This document shows positions 51,148 through 61,199 of a stretch of DNA of 64,000 bases, piece by piece. The translations under genes were made by a program, and so were the position numbers. The notes beneath the pieces were generated by a model. That model was given only the letters and a program-made list of their open reading frames with translations. It was not told the DNA's origin and ran no database searches. Every line of letters begins with the position of its first letter. The first letter of the stretch is position 1. Source of the DNA: Ulva prolifera (taxonomy: Eukaryota; Chlorophyta; Ulvophyceae; Ulvales; Ulvaceae); the NCBI GenBank assembly GCA_023078555.1, contig CM041198.1:3395354-3459353 (forward strand), in the 5' to 3' direction.

Positions 51148-53700
51148 AAGGAGCTCAAGGCAAACGGCACAACGGAAAGAAGAAGGCTAGTGGCAGCATG
51201 GCAAACATTGCCGTGGCTGGGGGGAGTCGAGAGGAGGCTATGCATGCTGCATGTATGCATGAAAAGCATGAGAAGGGTCAGGTCATCCGATGGGTCGTGG
51301 ACTCTGGCTGTACACAGCATATGCTGAAGGATGCACAGTTTGCAAGCAACGTCCGCGCATGTGATGTCGACGTGATGATTGCAAACGGGGAGTCTGTGAA
51401 GGCTCGTGGCAAGTGCGATCTGAAGCTGACCACCTGGGTTGGAGACAAATTCTTTAAGATGCATCTCAAAGACATCCTGGTGGTGCCTCAAGCCCCGCAT
51501 AATTTGCTGTCGGGACCAGCGCTGGCGCGGAGCAACAATGATGTTGAGCTCCAAGGCGGCAGCTGCAAAGGGGTTCTGAAGCGCGCAGGCGGGTATGTGT
51601 GGGGTGTCACGACACCTGATGACAAAGGACTTAGTATTCTGGTTACATATCGGGCAGCACCGGAGGGTGCCGATGCCCATATGGGTGTCCCGACGGGTGG
51701 CAAGAAGATGCAAGAAGCTCTGTGCGCGAGCCGCGATTCGGCTGCGCTGTGGCACAGGAGGTTGGGGCATTTGAGCTACGCAGCCATCGCAAAGATGGCT
51801 CGGGATGGAGCAGTCGCCGGAATGCCGGTGGAGGCAAAGCGTCTGCAGGCCAAGGTTGGCACGGCGTGCAAGATCTGCATGGAAGCCAAGCATGCGGCGG
51901 AGCCGCATGGGATATCGGAAACCAGAGCGACGTCACCACTGCAGTTGGTGCACTCTGATCTGATGGGGCCGCTGAGACCAGCGAGCGCTGGAGGCAATCA
52001 ATACATCCTGACGGCTGTGGACGACTACAGCGGGTACGCTCAGGTGAAGCTGATTAGCCAGAAGAGTGACGCCGGCAAGGCGTTGCAGGAGATCCTACTG
52101 ATGTGGGAGCGGCAGTTGAATGCAAAGGTTAAGCGAGTCCGGACGGACAGGGGTGGCGAGTACGCGTCATTCGATCGCTGGTGTGGCACCCGAGGCATCC
52201 TGCGTGAGCGGTCTGTTGCATATACACCGGAGCAGAACGGCCGGGCTGAACGGTTCAATCGAACTGTGACCCAGAAAGCCAGAGCAATGGTGATTGATGT
52301 TGCATTTGCCAAGAAATATTGGGTTGATGCATTCACTACGGCTGTGCTGGTGTACAATGTGTCTGCGCGGATGACACAACCGAACACACCGCATGAATTG
52401 TTCTGGGGGTTGAAGCCAGACATCGGCCACTTGCGGGTGTTCGGCTGAAAAGTATTCTGCAAGCGAAACCCGTCAGACTGCAAGAAGTTCACTGCTTGGA
52501 GTGACGAGGGGCGTTTCCTCGGATATGATGAGGGTACCAAGGGCTGGAAGGTCTTGCTGGACAATGGCAAGATCGTCATTCGGGCGAATGTGAAGTTCGT
52601 CGAAGAAGCAGCAGCGGAGGAGGAGCACGCAGCGGATCATGCAGATCAGAACGCTGCTGCATCTGATCATGCTGATCAGCATGCTGCTGCATCTGCGAAC
52701 GAAGGTGCATGCTCGAATGAAGGCATGCTGCCCGATGACAATCACTCTGAGATGGCAGCTGACCCTGAGGTCAATGATCATGAAGATGCTGAGAACTCTA
52801 AGGATGATGCTCATGATGATCCGGCAGAGCCGGAGGTTGCAGAGGAGGAAGTGCAGTTGCCTCAGAAGAGGGTGCTGCCTCCGCGAACCAGAGAGCCGTC
52901 CGAGTAACTCAGAGATGCGTATGCTCTGCTTGCAAAAGATGGGCTGCCTGATGAGCCGGAGCTTCATGTGGCTCAGCAGCAACCGGACTGGTCGCTGTGG
53001 GAGATCGCTATTGAAGAGGAGATGCAATCTCTGATTCAGATGAAAGCATTTGAAGTGATTGACAAGCCGGACGCTATTGCAAAAGCAAAAGCTTTGAAGT
53101 GCAAGTGGGTTCTGAAGAGGAAGAGGATCAAGGAAGGTCACATCGAGAGGTACAAGGCTCGCCTAGTGGCCAAGGGCTTCACGCAGCAGAAGGGAATCAA
53201 CTACGATGAGGTATTTGCTTCGGTAGTCAAGTATTCCACAGTGAGGGCAATGCTGGCTATGGCTGCAGTGGAGGACCTCGAGATCGAGCAGATAGATGTG
53301 AAGACAGCCTTTCTGAATGGGCCTCTACATGAAAACATCTTCATGGAGATCCCGGAGCTGTATGAATTCGGGAAGAACAAGGTGCTGCATCTCCAACGAG
53401 CATTGTATGGGCTAAAGCAGGCTGCCAGAGCATGGCATCAAGAGCTTAATCGCGTGTTGAAGCGATATGGCTTTGAGGTTTCATACGCTGATTCATCTCT
53501 CTTTGCGTTTGAGAGGGATGGAAGGCGCTCGTTCCTGTTATATATGTTGATGATGGCCTCGTGATTGGCTGCAAAGCAGATACCAATCATATCATTGACA
53601 TTCTGGCTGTCGAGTTTGATATCAGAAAGTTGGGGGCAGCATCCTACTTACTGTCGATGGTGATACAGCGTGACAGAGGCGCACGCACAATCACATTGCA
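51120..53700 (+). pseudogene. Copia family B protease-integrase-RT
   Basis: One frame from 51120 to 53564 with two in-frame stops (TGA 52446 in the LRVFG-Cys segment, TAA 52905). Protease: WVVDSGCTQHM. Pre-integrase: LWHRRLGHLSYAAIAKM. Integrase: HSDLMGP, RTDRGGEY, AERFNRT. RT: ERYKARLVAKGFTQQKG, DVKTAFLNGPL, LYGLKQAARAWH. A one-base shift at the YVDD motif moves the frame at 53561. Coding is interrupted at 53707 by element H2. Confidence 0.88.
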
Positions 53701-53707
53701 TCAGAAG

Positions 53708-55130
53708 AGGGGGTCAACCACTCCCGCTACATGGTGGGCCCACCTACGGCGCGCAAGATCGGCTGCGATTTTGGCCGCTTGGGGAAGACTTTGGCTATTG
53801 TCTATGATGAATGGGCATTCGTAGTGTATCATCTCGCTGTTGGGGAGTCTCCCCATCGCAAACCCGGGTTTTGTCGAATTTCCGCGCTTTTCCCCAAACG
53901 AGGGTCGTTCATGCCCAAACGTGTGCCATTGCATCGAGAACACGTAGCACACTCAAAATATGCTATGATACTCACCGGGTTATGACATATTGCTTCTGTC
54001 ACATTTGTGGGTAGCGTTCGGTGAGGCACTATTCAACGGCGCGCTAGCTGATCGGGCCGACATGGCGGGGCGCTCACGCACTGGTCAGGCAACATGTCAG
54101 CATTGATTGGCAGCATATTGCGTGTTGAATATTGCGTGTTGAATATTGCGTGTTGAAGGACCCTGCCTCAATTTTATGTGCAATGGGGAATGCCCATGTT
54201 TTGTAATGCACCGTCACATCTACACCTTATTTCACAGCATGTCACTCTAATGATACCGCAAAATTAATGCGCATCAATGATGTATCCACCGTGTATCCAG
54301 CATCCACCGCTCGATTGAAATGATTCATTAGTGTACAATGGCGAGGCATGATCACAGCAGGCCAGAGTAACTCAAAACGTCTCCAGTGACACTACGCAAA
54401 AGATGACCTAAGCATACCTACGCTGACGTCTTCGTTGAGAAGTACACACCTAGCAGGTGGACTGCAAAGCTCCGGATCATGCTCCATCACAAGGGCCTGT
54501 CAGGCCTGTCAAAGGAATCAAGATACTCATGCGCCCCATGCCGATATCAAACATTCTACGAGAGTGACGATCAATCAGGATCAGGCAGTGAAGCTTTGAT
54601 ATCTCGTGTTTGAGCCACTATCCCATCCTACACACAGATCGCAGGTAGGACGCCCTGTCCGGATATCAAGAGATTCGGACCTATCCAGCATTATTAGAGG
54701 GATTAATACGACTCAAATTGCATAGCGTGCGTCACTATGTGGCCAGCCCCAAGGAAACTCAGCCGTATACAGCTTCATGAAGCCTCACCAACGAAAAAAA
54801 TGCACATACAGCCTTGCGATCACCAACAAGAGCTTTAAAGAGCTCATTTTAAAGGCGTTTGGGGACGCCTGCGAACGATTGGGGAGGTTTGGGGAGGCGA
54901 CTGAGCGTCTGGGCCGGTTGGGGAGCCAGCGTCGCGAAAGGCCGATTTTCCCCAACCAGACGAGCCATATGGACGATCATGGGCCATTTTCCCCACCCGA
55001 GTGAGATGACACACTACGAATCCCCATTCAACATAGACAATAGCCAAAGTGTTCCCCAAGCGGCCAAAATCGCAGCCGATCTTGCGCGCCGTAGGTGGGC
55101 CCACCATGTAGCGGGAGTGGTTGACCCCCT
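53708..55130. mobile_element. Non-autonomous TIR DNA transposon H2 (1.42 kb)
   Basis: TIRs of about 125 bp starting AGGGGGTCAACCACTCCCGC, flanked by the 8-bp direct repeat ATCAGAAG (53700-53707 and 55131-55138). Removing the element restores the copia B frame. The right subterminal region is dense in TTGGGGA words (54855-54955). There is no transposase ORF; the interior 53990-54770 has no recognisable gene. It belongs to the same family as 7921-9510. Confidence 0.92.
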
Positions 55131-55138
55131 ATCAGAAG

Positions 55139-55265
55139 TATGCTGAGGAGATACTGCAGCGGGGGGAATGGCCGAGGCTAAGCCCAAGTCCATACCGCTG
55201 GCAGGGAATCTCAAGCTCAGCAGCGAGGGTGATGATCAGATGGAAGATTCGTCTGATTATGCAAC
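55139..55265 (+). pseudogene. Copia family B RT 3' part
   Basis: Continues the RT frame after H2: QKYAEEILQR, KPKSIPLAGNLKLSSEG, DSSDYA. Ends at the GCAAC duplication (55261-55265), where the palindromic copia C block is inserted. The rest resumes at 60961. Confidence 0.85.
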
Positions 55266-55650
55266 TGTTATAAACGAGAACCTATTATGTGTGCATTAGG
55301 AGGTTAGTAGTGCCTATACCTGGAGAGCCGCCAGGTCGTACGATAGGTCACTACACAGATCAGGGAGAATACTGCACAGGTTGCAAGACAATGCAGGATG
55401 TAAGAGGTTACTATGGAAGATGTAAGAGAAAGGTTACTTCAGACTTGGACGCATACGACTATATGCGACCATTCGTGCATGTCTACCGTGGCCCAATGAC
55501 AATGGCCCGGGGCGAGCCGCTCACGGAGCGCCCCAAGTATGCTCATGCATACTATCCTAACATAACACGGGTTGGGCCCTTGGCCACCATACCCATGCGC
55601 AGACTTGCGCGTCATGCATTGCAGGTGTACCTAGACACTGATTTATGACA
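55266..55650 (-). repeat. Copia family C LTR, left arm
   Basis: 385 bp, on the minus strand TGTCATAAATCAG...CGTTTATAACA. Compared with the right LTR it carries about 13 extra bases near 55400 (AAGAGGTTACTAT region) and scattered substitutions, so the arms are similar but not identical. Confidence 0.88.
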
Positions 55651-55655
55651 CTCCC

Positions 55656-58600
55656 CTAGAAGGTCTTCTGATCTTGAATTAGATGCAGCTTCTCTCGAAC
55701 GTCCTTCAATGCAGGTCCAGGCAAAACCTTAGTGAAGACATCAGCTAACTGGTCTTTGGTCCCTACCCATTGCACTTGGATCTCATCCGCCTCTACAAAT
55801 TCTCGGACCCATAGGTGCCGCACTCGAATATGTTTGGACCTATCACTAGAGATTGGATTGTTTGCAAGGATATTCGCACTTTTATTATCTCCCCAAATCA
55901 CCGGTTTTTCTGGACGAAGATGCAAGTCTAGCAACAATTGCTTGGCCCACATCAATTCGTTTGCTGCACTACTCATTGCTATCAATTCTGCCTCGGTCGT
56001 ATCACCAGCTGTGATCGCCTGTCTCTTTGACCTCCAGAACACAGTATTGCCATACACCCGTAGGAATAGGCCACTTATGCTCTTCAAACTCTTGTCATTT
56101 GCAAAATCAGCATCAGTGTATCCCTCAAGCAAACAGCTCTTCTCGGACGAGCCCTTAAACACCATACAAAGTCCCTTCGTGGACTGCAGGTATCTCAGCA
56201 CATGCTGCACCGCTGACCAATGCTCCTTTAAGCTACACCCCATATGCTTAGCCAAAGCATTACAGGCATAAGAAATATCAGGTCGCGTAACTACAGCCAG
56301 GTACTGGATTCCCCCTACAGCACTCATGAACTGAGCGTGCTCTGCCTGAGTGGCAACCTCAAGGTCAGAGTAGTCCTTCGCGCTCCTCAACTGTTGCCGT
56401 GGCACCAGTGGAGTCGGACTGGGTCTGCAATCTGCCATGCTAAACTTTTCTAGCAGATACACAATCTTCTGCTCTTGGGACAACGTGATCGTTCTCTTCT
56501 TCCTGTCACGCTTGATAGAGGCGCCTAATGCCCAAGACAAATCGCCTAAGTCCCTTCCGGTGAACACTTTGAGAATTCGGTCTATCAACTCCTTCAGGCC
56601 CGTGGACCGTCCGAAGATAAACAAATCATCAACCCATAGGAAGATGAAACATATACCAGTTTTCCTAACATGCAGTGCAGGATCTGAGTGTGAGCGAACA
56701 AAGCCCATCTCACCCAGTAGACGTGCAAGCGCCTTGTGCCATTCACGTGGTGCTTGCTTCAAGCCATACAGGGTCTTAAGCAGTTTCCACACTCTACTGG
56801 TGCCATCGTTCAAAACCTGGGGTTGTTCTACATAAACAGTCTCATTCATGACCCCATTGAGAAAGGCACACTGGATGTCTACGTGTTTCATCTCTAAATC
56901 TTCCACTGCAGCTATTGACAGAACAACACGAAGAGTGGCATAGCTCCCTACTGGAGCCCACGTCTCAAAGAAATCTACACCCTCCTCCTGGGTAAACCCT
57001 CTAGCAACATACCGCGCCTTGTAACGCTGGATCTCTCCTGTAGGTCCCCTCTTAATCTTCATGACCCATTTACCAGAGATGGCCTTAGCCCCTACGGGCA
57101 ATTCTACCAATTCATAGGTGCCATGCTCACTCAAAGAGTTCACCTCTTCCTCCAGAGCTACCATCCACTTCTCCCTATCAGGCCCAGCCAACGTTGCCTT
57201 CCAGGGTGGATTGTCTGGATCAGCAGGTTTCTTCTTCATGACAGCAGCAACCCGGCGGGATGGACGTCGCCGGCTTGACTGACCACCGCCATGTTCCACA
57301 TGCTCAGCTACCTCTGCATCAAGCAACGCACTGTCAGCCGTAGCTGCCATGCTTGAACTGCCCGCAACCTTTGGTGCTACTGTCTGCTCACTCACATCAC
57401 TATGCTCATCATCACAAGCTACAGTATCTATCGCAGCAACATCTGCATGTGGAATCAAGCGCCTGCGTACAAGCGGGTTCCATTTTTGTCTAACTGGACC
57501 AGAATGCGCTTCCTGCCCATGGGCATCAGCAGCAGTGTCATCATGCAAACTAATCTCCTTAGCAGGATGCATGGACTCTCCAGCGACAGGTGAGCTGGGC
57601 GGACTTACCTCTCCCCTAGGGACAAATCCGCCTCCTGAACTGAACATGAGTTCCTCCCCTGGACCCAGGCGGCTAGCCATAGCTTGGCCAAACCCGGGCA
57701 TGTCAAGGGAGGGTCCCCCAACATCAGTTGCGTCACCTCGCGGCGGGGCAGCTGCTCCCGCCGCGGCAGTTGGCGGCGGATGTTGTTCCTCAACGCCGTC
57801 CATGACGCTCACCTCATCAGTCTGTGGGGCATTTGACCTCGCAGCTCTGGCGGGGCTGCCAGATTCCAGAGGTCTCCCCTGCTGGGCACGGCTCCTGGTG
57901 ACGGGCCTCATGTCGATCTGAGCGCCACTCAAGTCCCGGAAGTTGTGGACGTTTGAATAGTTGAGAGCGTCCCTATTGGCATACATCTCCCCCGATTGAG
58001 GAGGGTAGCGCACTGCTGTATGCCCCAACACTTTCGTGCGCACGACATCATGCACTCCTTCTACCACCTCAGGTGTGGACATCTTAGTTCTTCCCTGCAA
58101 CTCTACCGGACCGTCCGGCGCACCGACTCTGGGCGCGATGCTACGACCTACTTGCAATTCCTCACGCAAGTCACGCAGCTCTGGCGTGTCCTCCATATGC
58201 TGCGCGGGCGCCAGCTGGATAAAATCACTGTCATGTAATTCACCAAGTTGTCTACCTATGGCGAACCCATCGAAATCAAAAGTAGCAGCGCCATGCACGC
58301 GCATGTGCTCTTTGCGGGACTCAATTAAATCCAGATCGGGAAACGGAGGGGCACCAGACATCACACACTTATCCAGATCGGGACCAAACGTTAGCTCCTC
58401 TTCCGGGCCCATAGGCACCAGAGGCACATTTCCCGGCGTCACAACATCTAGCGTACGCAAGTGATCACGCAACATGGCAGCACTGTATGACATTTGCCGC
58501 ACCTCCAGCACTCTGCCACCCCCGGGGCAACGCTGGAAGACTCTATTCATGTGGGGCCCTTGCCCTGGCCCCATCCACAGTACAAGTTCACCCCTGGGGT

Positions 58601-59063
58601 CTAACCTACGCAACTTATCAGAATCAAGGTAGACGTAGACCGGCAGCCCCCATGGGAGCATCTGCGCAATCATGAGCTTGACACGCTCAGAGTCATATGT
58701 GTCTTTGTAAAACAACATATACGGGATGACATCTGCAAGATCATTGTCTATCCACTCTTTCCGCAGCATTTCGTTTTCTTTTGCTTGATCTATCTGTTGC
58801 TTAACTCGTTCTATAGTTTCTTTGCTAGGTTCGACAGCCGAAATGTCGGCAGTGGTCTTATGGACCCCCCCGAACTGCACTGTATTGATGTCCCTACCCG
58901 TCGCATTCCTATATCTACCTAAATTGGCCAAAAGGCGCTCAAGCTTGTCCGCAAGATGTTCTTTTTGCAGGCGTTTCATGACAGCGGAACTAGGAACCAG
59001 ATTCGCTGCAGCGGTCCCACACAACATCCCCTCAGGCCATGCACGGCGTGTTATGTTGGACAC
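55656..59063 (-). CDS. Copia family C integrase C-term, RT and RNase H
   Basis: 1135-residue open frame, the longest intact frame in the window. Integrase C-terminal region: IPYMLFYKDTYDSERVKLMI ... GELVLWMGPGQGP. Then an acidic Pro-rich linker, RT (RYKARYVARGFTQEEG; DIQCAFLNG; FIFLWVDDLFIFG) and RNase H (YTDADFAND; TTEAELIAMS; GDNKSANIL; DQLADVFTK). A frameshift at about 59055 separates it from the integrase core upstream. Layout parallels family A, with roughly half the residues shared. Confidence 0.9.
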   Translation of the reverse strand: MSNITRRAWPEGMLCGTAAANLVPSSAVMKRLQKEHLADKLERLLANLGRYRNATGRDINTVQFGGVHKTTADISAVEPSKETIERVKQQIDQAKENEMLRKEWIDNDLADVIPYMLFYKDTYDSERVKLMIAQMLPWGLPVYVYLDSDKLRRLDPRGELVLWMGPGQGPHMNRVFQRCPGGGRVLEVRQMSYSAAMLRDHLRTLDVVTPGNVPLVPMGPEEELTFGPDLDKCVMSGAPPFPDLDLIESRKEHMRVHGAATFDFDGFAIGRQLGELHDSDFIQLAPAQHMEDTPELRDLREELQVGRSIAPRVGAPDGPVELQGRTKMSTPEVVEGVHDVVRTKVLGHTAVRYPPQSGEMYANRDALNYSNVHNFRDLSGAQIDMRPVTRSRAQQGRPLESGSPARAARSNAPQTDEVSVMDGVEEQHPPPTAAAGAAAPPRGDATDVGGPSLDMPGFGQAMASRLGPGEELMFSSGGGFVPRGEVSPPSSPVAGESMHPAKEISLHDDTAADAHGQEAHSGPVRQKWNPLVRRRLIPHADVAAIDTVACDDEHSDVSEQTVAPKVAGSSSMAATADSALLDAEVAEHVEHGGGQSSRRRPSRRVAAVMKKKPADPDNPPWKATLAGPDREKWMVALEEEVNSLSEHGTYELVELPVGAKAISGKWVMKIKRGPTGEIQRYKARYVARGFTQEEGVDFFETWAPVGSYATLRVVLSIAAVEDLEMKHVDIQCAFLNGVMNETVYVEQPQVLNDGTSRVWKLLKTLYGLKQAPREWHKALARLLGEMGFVRSHSDPALHVRKTGICFIFLWVDDLFIFGRSTGLKELIDRILKVFTGRDLGDLSWALGASIKRDRKKRTITLSQEQKIVYLLEKFSMADCRPSPTPLVPRQQLRSAKDYSDLEVATQAEHAQFMSAVGGIQYLAVVTRPDISYACNALAKHMGCSLKEHWSAVQHVLRYLQSTKGLCMVFKGSSEKSCLLEGYTDADFANDKSLKSISGLFLRVYGNTVFWRSKRQAITAGDTTEAELIAMSSAANELMWAKQLLLDLHLRPEKPVIWGDNKSANILANNPISSDRSKHIRVRHLWVREFVEADEIQVQWVGTKDQLADVFTKVLPGPALKDVREKLHLIQDQKTF

Positions 59064-59462
59064 ATGAGCGCTCTCAGTCTATCAGAAGTGGCACCACATT
59101 CACGCTCAGCTATGCCATTGCCCTGATGATTGCCTGGTGCACAGTCTTCCCAAACAATGTGCTTCTCACGAAGATAGGCCTGGAAGACATGGCCCAGAAA
59201 TTCTCCGCCACGGTCACCACGCGAGAATCTAACACGTCCTGGAACAGGCGGCTGGCCTTTCTTGATGACAACTTGCCCAGGAACAACTGTAGAATTGCAG
59301 TGTTCTATGATCTCTACTAGCAATTCAGGGACGCTGGACTTTGCATCCATAGGGATAGTGAATCTAAAAACGGGAAAATTCATCAACTACAATCAGCGCA
59401 TACTTTGCTTTCCCAACTCCCATAGGAGTAATGGGACCTAGAACATCCGCATGCAAGCACGC
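59051..59462 (-). pseudogene. Copia family C integrase core, cut at palindrome junction
   Basis: Holds HADVLGPITPMG (first Asp), DRGGEFLG (second Asp) and GNGIAERE (Glu), the D-D-E triad. It begins mid-protein at about 59460, where the sequence switches to plus-strand RT (LYGLKQAAREWH) with at most a few bases of overlap (CCC). Confidence 0.85.
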
Positions 59463-60580
59463 CCCTGTATGGCTTGAAGCAAGCAGCACGTGAATGGCAC
59501 AAGGCGCTTGCACGTCTACCGGGTGAGATGGGCTTTGTTCGCTCACACTCAGATCCTGCACTGTATGTTAGGAAAACTGGTAGATGTTTCATCTTCCTAT
59601 GGGTTGATGATTTGTTTATCTTCGGACGGTCCACGGGCCTGAAGGAGTTGATAGACCGAATTCTCAAAGTGTTCACCGGAAGGGACTTAGGCGATTTGTC
59701 TTGGGCATTAGGCGCCTCTATCAAGCGTGACAGGAAGAAGAGAACGATCACGTTGTCCCAAGAGCAGAAGATTGTGTATCTGCTAGAAAAGTTTAGCATG
59801 GCAGATTGCAGACCCAGTCCGACTCCACTGGTGCCACGGCAACAGTTGAGGAGCGCGAAGGACTACTCTGACCTTGAGGTTGCCACTCAGGCAGAGCACG
59901 CTCAGTTCATGAGTGCTGTAGGGGGAATCCAGTACCTGGCTGTAGTTACGCGACCTGATATTTCTTATGCCTGTAATGCTTTGGCTAAGCATATGGGGTG
60001 TAGCTTAAAGGAGCATTGGTCAGCGGTGCAGCATGTGCTGAGATACCTGCAGTCCACGAAGGGACTTTGTATGGTGTTTAAGGGCCCGTCCGAGAAGAGC
60101 TGTTTGCTTGAGGGATACACTGATGCTGATTTTGCAAATGACAAGAGTTTGAAGAGCATAAGTGGCCTACTCCTACGGGTGTATGGCAATACTGTGTTCT
60201 GGAGGTCAAAGAGACAAGCGATCACAGCTGGTGATACGACCGAGGCAGAATTGATAGCAATGAGTAGTGCAGCAAACGAGTTGATGTGGGCCAAGCAATT
60301 GTTGCTAGACTTGCATCTTCGTCCAGAAAAACCGGTGCTTTGGGGAGATAATAAAAGTGCGAATATCCTTGCAAACAATCCAATCTGTAGTGATAGGTCC
60401 AAACATATTCGAGTGCGGCACCTACGGGTCCGAGAATTTGTAGAGGCGGATGAGATCCAAGTGCAATGGGTAGGGACCAAAGACCAGTTAGCTGATGTCT
60501 TCACTAAGGTTTTGCCTGGACCTGCATTGAAGGACGTTCGAGAGAAGCTGCATCTAATTCAAGATCAGAAGACCTTCTAG
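59463..60580 (+). pseudogene. Copia family C RT-RNase H, right arm
   Basis: Plus-strand copy starting at LYGLKQAAREWHKAL and running to the stop after IQDQKTF. It is nearly identical to the equivalent residues of the minus-strand frame, with a few changes (LYVRKTGRCF versus LHVRKTGICF; PICSDRS versus PISSDRS; LRVREF versus LWVREF). It ends in a polypurine tract (AGGGGAG) next to the LTR. Confidence 0.9.
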
Positions 60581-60585
60581 GGGAG

Positions 60586-60960
60586 TGTCATAAATCAGTG
60601 TCTAGGTACACCTGCAATGCATGACGCGCAAGTCTGCGCATGGGTATGGTGGCCAAGGGCCCAACCCGTGTTATGTTAGGATAGTATGCATGAGCATACT
60701 TGGGGCGCTCCGTGAGCGGCTCGCCCCGGGCCATTGTCATTGGGCCACGGTAGACATGCACGAATGGTCGCATATAGTCGTATGCGTCCAAGTCTGAAGT
60801 AACCTTTTTCTTACATCTTCCATAGGTTCCTGCATTGTCTTGCATCCAGTGCAGTATTCTCCTTGATCTGTGTAGTGACCTTTCGTACGACCTGGCGGCT
60901 CTCCAGGTATAGGCACTACTAACCTCCTTATGCACACATAAAAGGTTCCCGTTTATAACA
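60586..60960 (+). repeat. Copia family C LTR, right arm
   Basis: 375 bp, TGTCATAAATC...GTTTATAACA, immediately followed by GCAAC (60961-60965), which repeats 55261-55265. Confidence 0.9.
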
Positions 60961-61190
60961 GCAACGATCGTGGGCAAGCTAATGTATTTAGCTACATGCA
61001 CACGATCGGATCTGGCGTATTCTGTGGGGCTGCTGGCTTGATTTATGGCCAAGCCTTGGGAGGAGCATTGCCAGTCACAGAGGCTACAGCAGGATTGGCC
61101 CACCCGGGTGCGCCAAGAAACCAAATGCGCTAGATGGGGGTGCGCGGACATCTGTAATGCTGGGAACTGCTCAGAAATCAATTTTAGGGC
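60961..61190 (+). pseudogene. Copia family B RT-RNase H linker, resumed
   Basis: After the GCAAC repeat the host copia continues: IVGKLMYLATCTRSDLAYSV, matching the conserved (I/V)G-L-YL-TRPD-YAV segment directly downstream of the interrupted DSSDYA. A TGA follows in the next motif. Similarity fades by about 61150 and no RNase H or LTR follows, so the 3' end is deleted. Confidence 0.85.
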
Positions 61191-61199
61191 CTGTATACT

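Larger units (their letters stand above)
55266..60960. mobile_element. Palindromic copia family C insertion with two 3' ends
   Basis: Whole block bounded by GCAAC direct repeats (55261-55265 and 60961-60965). The left arm is the 3' part of a minus-strand element ending in LTR 55266-55650. The right arm is the 3' part of a plus-strand element ending in LTR 60586-60960. Both outer termini are the U5 end (TTTATAACA). Arms of about 1.5 kb share RT 3' half, RNase H, polypurine tract and LTR; integrase plus RT 5' part occur once, in the centre. No 5' LTR, primer-binding site, gag or protease. The host copia reading frame is restored if the block and one GCAAC are removed. Confidence 0.88.

Noticed and set aside
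55266-60960. Two separate copia C insertions in opposite orientation
   Set aside because: Neither arm has its own 5' LTR or TSD, and one GCAAC pair brackets the whole block. A single insertion explains this with fewer events.
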